The notes below the pieces were generated by a model. The model ran no database searches. It worked only from the letters and a program-made list of their open reading frames with translations, and had not been told where the DNA came from. A program made the translations under genes and the position numbers. This document shows positions 20,249 to 29,777 of a stretch of DNA of 64,000 bases, piece after piece (positions within the stretch are counted from its first letter, which is position 1; the number at the start of each line of letters is the position of its first letter). Source of the stretch: Gimesia sp. (GTDB taxonomy: Bacteria; Planctomycetota; Planctomycetia; Planctomycetales; Planctomycetaceae); the NCBI RefSeq assembly GCF_040219335.1, contig NZ_JAVJSQ010000002.1, positions 1 through 64,000 of the forward strand, given 5' to 3'.

Positions 20249-21176
20249 CGATCACCTCCCCACCGTTTCGGGTTGCCAGGGCATCCAGCAGGTCGGCGTC
20301 AATATTTTCAGAGATGAAGTGTACCGAGCCATCGACAAAGACGAACTGTACGCCGCCTACATGGTCGCTGCGAAATGATTTTCTCCAGTTACTGTCAAAG
20401 ACAGAGTCGTTAGCAACATCGTGAGGATTAAAGTCTGCAGCCGTGAAGCAGACGGTTGATCCCGGGTAGGGATTAGCCCAGTAAGTGAATCCGTAACGAG
20501 ACTGACCATTACAACTGGAACTGGCACTGGTGAATTTATAGTCCGGCAGGTTGTAAGCGGTTTCTCCGATTAACAGTGTCGTTGAGGTACCATCGGTGAT
20601 GTCCCGGAAACGAATTTTACCGGCAGTGCTGCCTGTGTATACGATGGCACCATTCTGTGCTGGAACCGGATCGCCAACGTGGCTCCAGTAAATATTGTAG
20701 TCTTCTGTACCTCCACAGACCGCATAGTGTCCGGGAGCACGGCCGTTATCATCTGAACAACTGGGGACAGCGCGACGCATCGGCGATGTGGGGCACATAT
20801 AAAACGGTAGCTTCTGAGAGGTGACCGTCACATTGTATGGGTCTGAGTTATTCAGATCAAAATTGTAAAGGTTATATGCGTTCGACTGATCGATGAAGGG
20901 GAGGATCGAAACAAAGAGACTACCTCCACTTGTGATGGAGTCGGAATTACCACAGTTAGCATTGGGGAGAGTAGTGTAGACGTCGGCATAGTTGTGAACG
21001 GCCAGGCCGATCTGTTTGAGGTTGTTTTTACATTGGGTCCGGCGGGCGGCTTCACGGGCCTGCTGGACGGCGGGGAGCAGAAGGGCGATCAGAATCGCGA
21101 TGATGGCGATGACGACCAGCAGCTCGATGAGGGTGAATGCACGACGCCGCTGGGGGTGAGTGGGGGTGAGTAACAT
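20238..21176 (-). CDS. DUF1559 prepilin-like H-X9-DG protein
   Basis: The 312-residue protein has a type IV pilin/pseudopilin leader: [26 protein letters not shown], with cleavage expected just before F, then the conserved [11 protein letters not shown] and [15 protein letters not shown]. Near the end [12 protein letters not shown] gives the H-X9-DG signature that names the family. DUF1559 is greatly expanded in planctomycetes and may form surface fibres or parts of a secretion apparatus. The ATG at 21176 is preferred to upstream starts because CTGGAG sits six bases before it, and the leader is then short as expected. It overlaps the following lipoprotein gene by 11 bases. Confidence 0.88.
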   Translation of the reverse strand: MLLTPTHPQRRRAFTLIELLVVIAIIAILIALLLPAVQQAREAARRTQCKNNLKQIGLAVHNYADVYTTLPNANCGNSDSITSGGSLFVSILPFIDQSNAYNLYNFDLNNSDPYNVTVTSQKLPFYMCPTSPMRRAVPSCSDDNGRAPGHYAVCGGTEDYNIYWSHVGDPVPAQNGAIVYTGSTAGKIRFRDITDGTSTTLLIGETAYNLPDYKFTSASSSCNGQSRYGFTYWANPYPGSTVCFTAADFNPHDVANDSVFDSNWRKSFRSDHVGGVQFVFVDGSVHFISENIDADLLDALATRNGGEVIGEF

Positions 21177-21517
21177 GGTTTCTCCAGAAGGTTGTAGTAC
21201 CAGATTGATGAATTTGAACCGATGGATGATCGATTCAACGCCCGACGGATCTGGCTGGCTGGCTACGCATGGAGAAGCGTCATGTTCGCTGGCTGGCTGA
21301 TTGAAATTGAAACTCAATCTCAATACAGGGATGATATAATTGGATCCCCTGCTCTGCAAGTTTTTAGACAACAAAATCAGTGAAAATTAATAAAATTACA
21401 TGGGGTGTCTTAAGTGTCGCTGTATAAGTCACTTAAGTTGGTTTTTCTCTGGTGGAGAGGTCCAGGAATGATCTGGTCAGATGCTCCCAGAGCTAATACG
21501 GAGAGAATAATAGAGTG
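21177..21517. other. intergenic region upstream of the first DUF1559 gene
   Basis: There is no gene in these 341 bases. They contain an 8-bp inverted repeat CTTAAGTG (21409-21416)/CACTTAAG (21430-21437) with a 13-base loop, an AT-rich stretch near 21360-21400 that may hold the promoter, and short GCTGGCTGGCT repeats near 21255 and 21290. Confidence 0.5.
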
Positions 21518-23353
21518 TTAGTCTTGAGATTCATTCTCAAAAGCAGCGATCGATTCCAGAAACGGTGTCCCGAAATCATCGCATTTTTTCTGACCCACGC
21601 CCCAGATTTCAAGGAATTGTGCCGTGGTTGCCGGTTTATGGCGAGCCAGTTCCCGCAACGTGGCGTCGCCGAAGACCATGTAGGGTTGAATCCCTTTTTC
21701 ACCGGCGATCTGCTTCCGTAGCTCGCGGAGCACTTCAAACAGCCCTTTATCGACCCCCTTCCAGTTCAGGTTGTCGAACTTGTCGCGGGAACGTTGTGAC
21801 TTTTCAGCCTGACTGTCCTGTGTGGTCCGCATGAGCTGTGGAGTTGCTTCCCCTTTGAGGAGTTGCCAGCCGCTCTTTGTGATTCGCAGCTGCTGGTATT
21901 CTGCCGTCTTGGTCAGGAATCCCTGGGACATCAGCTGGTTGAGCCAGCTGCGGATTGTCGCCAGGCTTTCCCCTTTCAACAGACCGTAGGTACTCAACTG
22001 GTCGTGTCCGTTATTGAGTACTTTTTTGTCTTTGGAACCCTTCAAGACTGCTGCGGTATAGGAGGCTCCAAAATTCTGATCCTGACGATAGATCGAGGAG
22101 AGGATTTTCTGTCCGATCACCTGGGCATCGTCGACCTGTTTGAATTCTCCCCGGCAGAGATCACAGCCCGTTTCACAGTCCTCTTCCAGGTCCTGACCGA
22201 AGTGCCGCATCAGGTAGCGGTGCCGACAGTCGAATGCGTGACAGTAGTTCTGCATCGCCTGCAGTGATTCAAAGGCGCTCGCTTTGGATTCGTCAGGCTG
22301 ATCTTCGAGGATCCGCTGCCAGATCATCGCATCCTGCTCGGAATAGAGCAGTACGCACTCGGCTTCAAGACCGTCCCGCCCTGCCCGACCACTTTCCTGC
22401 TGGTAATTTTCCAGTGACTTGGGCAGACCTGCATGAATTACATAACGCACGTTGGGTTTATCGATGCCCATGCCGAAGGCGATGGTGGCGACGATCACAT
22501 CGATCTGATCTTGAATGAAGGCTTCCTGGTTGCCCGCACGTTCGACATCGGGCAATCCTGCATGGTAGGGGCGCGTTTCGTAACCGGCGTCGTTGAGCGA
22601 CTCACTCAGCGATTCCACATCGGCCCGGGAGATACAGTAAATCACCCCCGGTTCATCCGGGTGGCGGTCGATGACCTCACAGACCTGCGAGAAGCGATTG
22701 CTCCGGCGGGCGACGGTGTAACTCAGATTGGGACGATCGAACGAGCCGATGAGCAGTTCCGGATCCTGCAGGCCGAGTTGACTGGCAATATCGTTGCGAA
22801 CCAGTTCCGTTGCGGTGGCGGTGTAAGCGTGGATGCCACACTGCGGAAAGATGCGTTTCAGTTCCTGGAGTTCCCGGTAATGAGGGCGAAAGTCGTGCCC
22901 CCACATACTCACGCAGTGTGCTTCATCGATGACGATATAAGCCAGCTTGATTTCGGCGAGCATGCTGAGCATACTCTCGAGCATGAGCCGTTCGGGGGCG
23001 ACATACAGAAGTTTGATCTTGCCTGCACGCAGATCTCGAAAAACCTGTCGGGCTTCTTCCTGGTCGAGGGAACTGTTGAGACAGGCGGCGGAGATGCCAC
23101 AGACGCGGAGCGCATCGACCTGGTCTTTCATCAGGGAAATCAGCGGGCTGACAACAACCGCGGTCCCTTCCACGCAGAGTGCGGGAGCCTGGTAGCAGAG
23201 AGATTTCCCACCCCCCGTTGGCAGGACGACCAGTGAATCACGGCCTTCCAGTACCGAAGTCATCGCGGCCTGCTGCAGGGGGCGAAATTCGGAATATCCC
23301 CAGTACTCGTGTAAGACATCCAGTAACGCGTCGTCCATCCCTGTTTCAGCCAT
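21518..23353 (-). CDS. recQ: ATP-dependent DNA helicase RecQ
   Basis: The protein has 611 residues, the usual RecQ length. Motif 0 (FRPLQQAAM, 23-31), Walker A TGGGKS (46-51), DEAH (143-146) followed by the aromatic loop CVSMWGHDFRPHY, and the helicase C domain (VIVATIAFGMGIDKPNVRYVIHAGLPKS, QESGRAGRDG) are all present. The RecQ-Ct zinc site is seen in CRHRYLMRHF and CETGCDLC. A winged helix and an HRDC domain (FEVLRELRKQIAGEKGIQPYMVFGDATLRELA) finish it. It unwinds DNA 3' to 5' in recombination and fork repair. The second Met (codon 6) could also start. It is a single gene followed by an intergenic region. Confidence 0.95.
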   Translation of the reverse strand: MAETGMDDALLDVLHEYWGYSEFRPLQQAAMTSVLEGRDSLVVLPTGGGKSLCYQAPALCVEGTAVVVSPLISLMKDQVDALRVCGISAACLNSSLDQEEARQVFRDLRAGKIKLLYVAPERLMLESMLSMLAEIKLAYIVIDEAHCVSMWGHDFRPHYRELQELKRIFPQCGIHAYTATATELVRNDIASQLGLQDPELLIGSFDRPNLSYTVARRSNRFSQVCEVIDRHPDEPGVIYCISRADVESLSESLNDAGYETRPYHAGLPDVERAGNQEAFIQDQIDVIVATIAFGMGIDKPNVRYVIHAGLPKSLENYQQESGRAGRDGLEAECVLLYSEQDAMIWQRILEDQPDESKASAFESLQAMQNYCHAFDCRHRYLMRHFGQDLEEDCETGCDLCRGEFKQVDDAQVIGQKILSSIYRQDQNFGASYTAAVLKGSKDKKVLNNGHDQLSTYGLLKGESLATIRSWLNQLMSQGFLTKTAEYQQLRITKSGWQLLKGEATPQLMRTTQDSQAEKSQRSRDKFDNLNWKGVDKGLFEVLRELRKQIAGEKGIQPYMVFGDATLRELARHKPATTAQFLEIWGVGQKKCDDFGTPFLESIAAFENESQD

Positions 23354-23462
23354 GATCGTTTCCGTTAATAGTAGAGCGAAATTGCCTGTGCAGGCAGATC
23401 TCTATCGTAACGGCTGGAGTTGAAAAGCTAAAGGATGTAACGTCGCTGGAACGTCAATTCTT

Positions 23463-24803
23463 CTAGAGCACTTCGTGCAGTGGCTCGTAGTCGTCGACCA
23501 GGTATTGGGGACGTCCGGCGAGGTCCGGGATAGTGGTGCCGTGGAAATCGATGCCCAGGTGACGGTAGAGCGTGGCAAAGACTTCACCGAAGTGAATCGG
23601 CCGGTCTGCTACCTGGGCTCCCAGGCGATCAGTGGCGCCGATGACCTGACCGGTTTTGAATCCGCCGCCGGCAAGCAGGCCAGCTCCAACGGCCGGCCAG
23701 TGATCGCGGCCGCCATCTTTGTTGATCTTGGGAGTTCGTCCGAATTCGCCCCAGGCGACCACGGCGACGTCATCGGCCATGCCCCGCTCGTGCAGGTCTT
23801 CGATCAGTGTAGCCAGGCCCTGGTCGAATTGTGGCAGGTGGGTATTTTTCAGACCGCCAAAGTTGTTGCTGTGGAAATCCCAGCGACCGAAGTTCAAGGT
23901 CACAATCCGGGCACCGGCTTCCACCAGACGGCGGGCCATCAGGAAGTGCTCCAGGTTACGCGGTGCGCCATCGCCGAAGTTTTTGGGATCACCTTTTCCG
24001 TAACGCTCCCGGATGGCGGGATCTTCCTGGGAAAGATCGAGGGCGTTGACCAGTCGATTGGAAGTCAGGATATTGAACACCTGCTGGTTCATGTCATCCA
24101 TACCCTGCATCGAGCCGCTGGCATCGGCATCGCGTTTGAATTGATCGAAGGTGGCCAGCAGTTGCTTACGATCGTTCAGTCGTGCTTCATCAATGCCGTT
24201 GAGGACCATGTTTTTCCGCGAGGGACCTGAGGGGCGGAAAGCGGAATGACTGACACCGAGGAATCCGGGAAGCCCCGGAGAGCCGTAAGGGGGATGCCCC
24301 GTATCGGGAGCAAGCCCTACGAAGGGAGGGACAGCAGGATCGGCGGCTCCCTGAATCTTGGAAACGACCGAACCGATGGACGGCCATCCGCCCGCCGGCT
24401 GGTTCCGAGTCGTACGACCGGTGTAGCAGATGAATGAATCGTGTGCTCCATTAGGAGAACCATAGACCGAACGCAGGGGAATGATCTTCTCGGCGATATT
24501 TCCCAGTCGCGGCAGATGTTCACAGATCTGGAAGCCGGGAACGCGGGTGTCGATGGGACGGAACTCGCCACGGATTTCCGCAGGGGCGTCCATCTTCAGG
24601 TCGTACATGTCCTGATGCGAAGGTGCGCCGCACATGTAGATCATGATCACGGCTTTATGTCGTTTACTACTGCCTGCTGCGGATTCTGCCTGCAGAAGTT
24701 GAGGCAGACTGATGCCACCCAGTCCCAGCGCACCGATCTTCAGGATTTCCCGACGGGAAATACGATCGCAGAGCTTCTTTTCCGGTCCCCAGATAGACAG
24801 CAT
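23463..24803 (-). CDS. DUF1501 secreted protein with Tat-type signal
   Basis: The 446-residue protein starts MLSIWGPEKKLCDRISRREILKIGALGLGG, a twin-arginine signal (SRREILK) typical of planctomycete DUF1501 proteins. The body has the sulfatase/phosphatase-like core: VIMIYMCGAPSHQDMYDLK, the mid-part ETGARIVTLNFGRWDFHSNN-like segment and VAVVAWGEFGRTPKINKDGGRDHW. The fold belongs to the alkaline-phosphatase-like group, but DUF1501 proteins have no proven reaction. ATG 24803 is favoured over 24854 because AAAGGA lies before it. An 11-bp inverted repeat sits 67 bases upstream. It is a single gene. Confidence 0.87.
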   Translation of the reverse strand: MLSIWGPEKKLCDRISRREILKIGALGLGGISLPQLLQAESAAGSSKRHKAVIMIYMCGAPSHQDMYDLKMDAPAEIRGEFRPIDTRVPGFQICEHLPRLGNIAEKIIPLRSVYGSPNGAHDSFICYTGRTTRNQPAGGWPSIGSVVSKIQGAADPAVPPFVGLAPDTGHPPYGSPGLPGFLGVSHSAFRPSGPSRKNMVLNGIDEARLNDRKQLLATFDQFKRDADASGSMQGMDDMNQQVFNILTSNRLVNALDLSQEDPAIRERYGKGDPKNFGDGAPRNLEHFLMARRLVEAGARIVTLNFGRWDFHSNNFGGLKNTHLPQFDQGLATLIEDLHERGMADDVAVVAWGEFGRTPKINKDGGRDHWPAVGAGLLAGGGFKTGQVIGATDRLGAQVADRPIHFGEVFATLYRHLGIDFHGTTIPDLAGRPQYLVDDYEPLHEVL

Positions 24804-25373
24804 GAAAAATCCTTTCTCAAGGAAGGGCAGGAGTTTAGTGAGGTTATCGGGCATTGCGCCTGGCAGGAGTTATATCAATGATCAAAAAACATTGATATAA
24901 CAAATTGTAGCACTTCGGGGGGCGGAATTCCAAGCCCAAACTTCAAAACTCGGCTTTCAGATCAGGAAAAATCAGCTGACATTCCAGACCTGGTAAACTG
25001 ACAAAAGCCTGACAAACAGGAGAGGTTTTAATTGTTTCAAAAGGAATTCGTGCCCTGGGGGGACCAGTTCTTTTGTATTCGTGATTTCCACAATATTTCC
25101 CTGCAGAATCTCCTGCTCTGACGTCTGTTTCCGGGCCTGATCTGTAACCAGATCTACTTAGCTGCCTTCAAAATCCTGCGAGCAAACCAGTTAATCCTGT
25201 TTTGGGAAATTCGCGGAATAGTGTTCATAATGCCAAAAAAAGATTTGAATTTTTGAAATAGAGTGAGAAAATAAGGGAGATTACTTAATTCTAACTATGT
25301 TTAAAAATCGAGGGAAAAGCCGGCGTTTGCTTACTGAATGAGATTCTGATCGCTTTAGTTAGGGAGATCAAAG
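24804..25373. other. 570-base intergenic region with inverted repeat
   Basis: This spacer separates divergent genes, and I see no coding sequence in it. The DUF1501 side has a perfect 11-bp inverted repeat at 24870-24900. The CFA side has an AT-rich tract at 25225-25320, a likely promoter, and AGGGAG before the GTG at 25374. Confidence 0.5.
24870..24900. promoter_or_regulatory. 11-bp inverted repeat, possible operator or attenuator
   Basis: TTATATCAATG and CATTGATATAA are perfect complements around a 9-base loop. The element lies 67 bases upstream of the DUF1501 start, where an operator or leader hairpin could act. No cognate regulator is identified. Confidence 0.45.
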
Positions 25374-26720
25374 GTGAATCCAATCAACTCTGATTTTAAG
25401 ACCAGGCAAGCTTCCTCAAGTGAGTCGAGTGATTCTGAAGGTCCAGTAGAACTGGCTTCTCAACAGACTCCGTTGTTTCAACCTCCTCCCCCTACCAGCG
25501 GTGACTCTTCAAAACTGGACCGCTGGCTGATGCGGACCATGCTCGAAAAAGCCGGTAATCCGGAAGTCGAAGTGGTCTTGTGGGATGGGAGTGTCATCAC
25601 CACGGCGACTTCTCCCGTTTCGGTTCGCGCGCATATTCGCAATCGCAGTACATTGTACAAGCTGCTGTTCGATCCGAGTCTGTATTTCGGGGATGGCTAT
25701 TCGCTGGGAACCATCGAGGTCGAGGGGGGGCTGGTCGAATTTAATGAGGCGATTGATCAAGGCACTCACAAGATCGATACGCAGGGGTTCTATCGGGATC
25801 GGTTTCGCAGAAGTCTGAGCTGGTTGAAGCGGAATACCATAGATGCCGCCCGGCACAATATTCATCACCACTACGATATCGGGAATGACTTTTACCAGCT
25901 TTGGCTCGACGAACAGCTGGCCTACACCTGTGCCTATTTTCCTGATCCTGACGCTTCTCTTGAAGCGGCCCAGGTCGCCAAGATGGATCATGTCTGCCGT
26001 AAAGTCGGTTTAAAGCCGGGGGGCTCGGTTGTGGAAGCCGGCTGTGGCTGGGGCGCGCTGGCGATTCACATGGCGAAACATTATGGCGTGAGTGTGCGTG
26101 CTTTCAATATTTCCCGCGAGCAACTTGCATATGCCCGCGAACGTGCCAGGCGCGAAGGGCTTGAAAAACAGGTTGAATTTGTCGAAGACGACTGGCGGAA
26201 TATTACGGGTTCTTATGACTCATTCGTCTCGGTCGGCATGCTGGAACATGTCGGCTTGAAGAACTACGAGGAACTGGGCCGCGTGATTGCCCGCTGTCAG
26301 CGTCCCCACGGACGCGGTCTGATTCATTCGATCGGCTGTAATTCGCCCCGGGTACTCGACAGCTGGACGACCAAACGGATCTTCCCTGGTGCCCACGTAC
26401 CCAGTCTGAGTGAGTTCATGAGGATCTTTGAGCCGCAGAAGTTTTCCGTACTCGATGTCGAAAACATCCGGCTGCATTATGCCCGAACGCTGGAGCACTG
26501 GCTGGAACGCTATGAGCAGAACATTGACCAGGTCCGCGATATGTTCGATGAAACCTTTATTCGCACCTGGCGACTTTATCTGTCGGCTTCGGTGGCTGCG
26601 TTCCGCTCCGGTTCGCTGCAGTTGTTTCAGGTGGTCTTTACGAATGGAGCCAATAACGAAATTCCCTGGACCCGAGCCGGCCTGTATCAGGACCAGCAGT
26701 CCGGTTCAGTAGAAGGATAG
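25374..26720 (+). CDS. cyclopropane-fatty-acyl-phospholipid synthase family protein
   Basis: The 448-residue protein has a poorly conserved N-terminal 110 residues, then the CFA synthase core: HHHYDIGNDFYQLWLDEQLAYTCAYF, the SAM-binding E-A-G-C-G-W-G (221-227), FVEDDWRN, SVGMLEHVGLKNY and the end LYLSASVAAFRSGSLQLFQVVF. The family adds a methylene from SAM across a phospholipid double bond at the membrane. Related enzymes make 10-methyl or methylene products. It starts with GTG behind AGGGAG. The next gene, a FAD reductase-like enzyme, begins 4 bases after its stop. The pairing suggests two-step lipid modification. Confidence 0.88.
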   Translation: MNPINSDFKTRQASSSESSDSEGPVELASQQTPLFQPPPPTSGDSSKLDRWLMRTMLEKAGNPEVEVVLWDGSVITTATSPVSVRAHIRNRSTLYKLLFDPSLYFGDGYSLGTIEVEGGLVEFNEAIDQGTHKIDTQGFYRDRFRRSLSWLKRNTIDAARHNIHHHYDIGNDFYQLWLDEQLAYTCAYFPDPDASLEAAQVAKMDHVCRKVGLKPGGSVVEAGCGWGALAIHMAKHYGVSVRAFNISREQLAYARERARREGLEKQVEFVEDDWRNITGSYDSFVSVGMLEHVGLKNYEELGRVIARCQRPHGRGLIHSIGCNSPRVLDSWTTKRIFPGAHVPSLSEFMRIFEPQKFSVLDVENIRLHYARTLEHWLERYEQNIDQVRDMFDETFIRTWRLYLSASVAAFRSGSLQLFQVVFTNGANNEIPWTRAGLYQDQQSGSVEG

Positions 26721-26724
26721 ACCG

Positions 26725-27855
26725 GTGTCAGAGACAGACAGCTGTGATGTACTGATTGTGGGCGGAGGTCCGGGCGGTTCATCCTGTGCCTGGGGGCTTC
26801 GCGAGTCGGGGCTGGATGTGCTGATTCTCGACAAAGCGACATTTCCCCGGGACAAAGTCTGTGCCGGCTGGATCACCCCGGCTGTGGCAGAGCTGCTGGA
26901 ACTCGATCTGGATGATTATTCTCACGGGCATGTCCTGCAGCCCATCAGTCGCTTTCGTACGGGTCTGATTGGCGGAAGCACGCTGCACACTGAATACCCC
27001 GAAACGGTCAGCTATGGGATTCGTCGTTGCGAATTCGATCACTATCTGCTGCAGCGCTGCGGAGCACGGACCCGGCTGGGAGAGTCCTTTCAGTCGCTCG
27101 AACGAACAGCGGACGGCTGGCTGGTAAACGGGAATCTTTCTGCGAAAATGGTGGTCGGTGCCGGAGGACATTTCTGTCCGGTGGCCCGCGAAATTAACGA
27201 CAAACATGCGGGTGATCACTCGGTGGTCCTGGCCCAGGAGACCGAAGTTCAACTCACTCCCGAACAACAGCAGCGGTGCCGCGTTCAGCCCGATACGCCC
27301 GAGCTTTATTTCTGTCGCGATTTCAAAGGCTATGCCTGGTGTTTTCTGAAGGATGGTTATCTGAATGTGGGCATCGGTCGTGAGGGAGAAAAGCAACTCT
27401 CCACGGCCCGGGATGAGTTCACGGAGTACCTGGATCGGGAACAACGCGTTCCCAGGGACATCCTCGGGAAATTCAAAGGGCACGCCTATCGCCTGTATGG
27501 TCTGCAGAAGCGCACGATCATCGACGATGCCCTGCTGCTGATCGGAGATGCCGCCGGCCTGGCGTCACCACAGAGTGGCGAGGGAATTCGTCCGGCCATC
27601 GAATCGGGGTTGATGGCGGCAGATGTGCTGCAGAACTGTCAGCCGAATTTTGAGAAAGGGCAGCTGCAGGTCTATCAGGACCGACTGCTGGAACGGTTCG
27701 GTCCCTGGCCGGATGAGCCCGCGCACAGCATGCTGCCCGATGTCTTCCGTCAGTTCCTGGGTCGACAATTAATGGGAACCCAGTGGTTTACCCGCAAGGT
27801 GCTGCTGGATCGCTGGTTCCTGCAGCAGCATCTTCCCCCACTGGTCCGCAGCTGA
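26725..27855 (+). CDS. FAD-dependent oxidoreductase, geranylgeranyl-reductase-like
   Basis: The 376-residue protein has a dinucleotide-binding start, VLIVGGGPGGSSCAWGLRESGLDVLILDKATFPRDKVCAGW, then RCEFDHYLLQRC, VGAGGHFCPVAR and the FAD motif LLIGDAAGLASPQSGEGIRPAIESG. This is the pattern of geranylgeranyl-reductase-type flavoproteins, which saturate isoprenoid or similar double bonds. It starts with GTG, with AGAAGGA eight bases upstream, directly after the CFA synthase gene. The two are certainly one operon by spacing. A role in reducing a methylene- or isoprenoid-lipid product is inference. It ends 9 bases from the converging FAD gene. Confidence 0.87.
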   Translation: MSETDSCDVLIVGGGPGGSSCAWGLRESGLDVLILDKATFPRDKVCAGWITPAVAELLELDLDDYSHGHVLQPISRFRTGLIGGSTLHTEYPETVSYGIRRCEFDHYLLQRCGARTRLGESFQSLERTADGWLVNGNLSAKMVVGAGGHFCPVAREINDKHAGDHSVVLAQETEVQLTPEQQQRCRVQPDTPELYFCRDFKGYAWCFLKDGYLNVGIGREGEKQLSTARDEFTEYLDREQRVPRDILGKFKGHAYRLYGLQKRTIIDDALLLIGDAAGLASPQSGEGIRPAIESGLMAADVLQNCQPNFEKGQLQVYQDRLLERFGPWPDEPAHSMLPDVFRQFLGRQLMGTQWFTRKVLLDRWFLQQHLPPLVRS

Positions 27856-27864
27856 GTCAGCGAT

Positions 27865-29589
27865 TTAACTCAGTTGGGACCATTCAAGCTCGATGCCCTG
27901 CCCGGTCAGCTTTTGCTGGAAGTCTTCCAGTTGCTGTGGCGTGTTTCTGATCTGGCGTGGTGTCGTGTGACTGGTCAGTGCGTGGGCACACAGGGCACCT
28001 GCTGCTTCGCCAATCGACCATTCCACGGGATGCAGACGATAGCAGCCGTTAGAGATATGTGTCGTTCCAATGTTTTTGCAACCCGGGATCAGGTTTTCGA
28101 CACGTTCTGGAATCAGCGCACCCAGTGGGACCTGGAATGGCACGCTTCCCATGTCGATGTAGTTGTCGCCTCCCGTACTGGGATGCAGATCCAGATGGTA
28201 ATAGCCAATGCCAACCGAGTCGGCGAAGGGTTTGGCCAGCAGTGGCTTTTGGTCCTTGCCCTGCACTTTGAGACGTTCGTCGTAGGTCAGGTCCTGTTCC
28301 TTGATGGTCAGCTCAGCCTTGATGCGGCGGGACTCGCGGATGTAGGGATACTTCGCCAGACCGTCTTCTGTTCCCACAATATCTTTCCGCAGACGCAGGC
28401 CCGGCCAGCCTTCTCCGCCATCCGGACGGGGAGCGGAGGTCTGCAGCCAGTAGAGGAGTGACAGGCTGAGTTGTCTGGCGGCGTGGAGCTGTTTCTCCCG
28501 CTCTGCCTGAGTAACGTCGGTAATGTTTCCCAGCATATAGTCGTTTTGCGGCCAGTTAACGACGGTGATGTCGCTGACATACGAACCGGGAGTGAAGTTG
28601 CTGCGATCGATCATCCGGCGGTAGAGCCAGAGATTGAGTGATTTCGTGCGGGGCGCAGGTCTCTCTTTTCCAGAGGGGACAAACGAGAGCGCTTTGGGTT
28701 TGAGCGTACGCGGGTGCGAGTAATTGAGTGAAAGAATCTTGCCGGACCAGGCTGGGTTGAGGGGGGGCACATGGTCTTTCCAGAAATCATACATCGCAGG
28801 ACGATCGATGGTATGATCTTCCCCTTCCCGATGATCGATGGCGAAGCAGTGCGTGAGCGCCTGGATGTTCTGCTTATTGGCTGTTTCCGGGGCATGCGGT
28901 TCGCCGGTTTGAGCCTGCGATTCTGCGCCCAGTACGTATTCGGTTTTCGTCAGTGGGAGCAAGTCCCCTTCTTCGCTGGCATCAACAAAGTAAGTGCCAT
29001 GAAGTGTGACGGGGTGACCACTTCCTGCGATCTGACAGTCAACGCTTTCAATGCGGTCTCCTGTGCAGGCTGCTGACAACGGTTGAGTGTTGATGAGCAG
29101 TGTGAGCTGACCGCTGCTGATCAGTGGTGCCAGCATGGACTGCAGGGCTGCGACGCCGACCCGGGGTTCATGGCAGATCCGGGAGACCGAACCGTTGCCC
29201 GGATTCAGGTTCTCCAACTGGCGGGCTTTTTTCGTCAGCGGGTAGTGCTGTTTATAATAGTCGCGGATCAGAGTCCGGAGCTGGGCGTAGCTCTGTGTGC
29301 GTCCAAAGGACTCAATCCACTTATGCTCATCGGGGGGGACCGCCTGCTGTGAAATCTGCCCGCCGATCCAGTCGGTCGGTTCAGTCAGAATCACCGACAC
29401 GCCGTTGCGGCAAGCTGCGAGGGCGGCAGCACAGCCTCCCAGACCAGCGCCGATCACGACAACATCTGCTTTCAGTTCGCGTGGCATTGCGGCAGCGGCA
29501 CTACGGGACTGCATGGCCTGCAGAAAACCAAGACTGAAGATACCGGAACCGTAAAAGCCACACTGTTGCAGGAAACGTCGTCGATGCAT
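27865..29589 (-). CDS. secreted FAD-dependent oxidoreductase
   Basis: The 574-residue protein starts MHRRRFLQQCGFYGSGIFSLGFLQ, a signal with Tat-like arginines. ADVVVIGAGLGGCAAALAACRNGVSVILTEPTDWIGGQ then gives the FAD_oxidored (PF12831) motif, and FVDASEEGDLLPL and IPGCKNIGTTHISNGCYRLHPVEWSIGEAAG complete the pattern. These planctomycete proteins are exported folded with FAD and may act on sugars or polysaccharides. The substrate is unknown. It converges with the geranylgeranyl-reductase-like gene. No partner is encoded beside it. Confidence 0.85.
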   Translation of the reverse strand: MHRRRFLQQCGFYGSGIFSLGFLQAMQSRSAAAAMPRELKADVVVIGAGLGGCAAALAACRNGVSVILTEPTDWIGGQISQQAVPPDEHKWIESFGRTQSYAQLRTLIRDYYKQHYPLTKKARQLENLNPGNGSVSRICHEPRVGVAALQSMLAPLISSGQLTLLINTQPLSAACTGDRIESVDCQIAGSGHPVTLHGTYFVDASEEGDLLPLTKTEYVLGAESQAQTGEPHAPETANKQNIQALTHCFAIDHREGEDHTIDRPAMYDFWKDHVPPLNPAWSGKILSLNYSHPRTLKPKALSFVPSGKERPAPRTKSLNLWLYRRMIDRSNFTPGSYVSDITVVNWPQNDYMLGNITDVTQAEREKQLHAARQLSLSLLYWLQTSAPRPDGGEGWPGLRLRKDIVGTEDGLAKYPYIRESRRIKAELTIKEQDLTYDERLKVQGKDQKPLLAKPFADSVGIGYYHLDLHPSTGGDNYIDMGSVPFQVPLGALIPERVENLIPGCKNIGTTHISNGCYRLHPVEWSIGEAAGALCAHALTSHTTPRQIRNTPQQLEDFQQKLTGQGIELEWSQLS

Positions 29590-29777
29590 GAGAATAGATT
29601 TCAGAAAACGGGTGAGATTGTCGGTGATGATTGATTAAGATAAGCGAATCACCGGTTTCACAAATAATGCGAGCTGATTTACTTTATCTTGTTTAGTATA
29701 TCGGAAGCGAGACCGAACGAAAGTGAAGTTGTCTGGTGAATGAATAATCGTGACAAGAAAAAATGGGAGAGACTTTG

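Noticed and set aside
22433..23236. 267-residue open frame opposite recQ
   Set aside because: It lies fully inside recQ and resembles no family.
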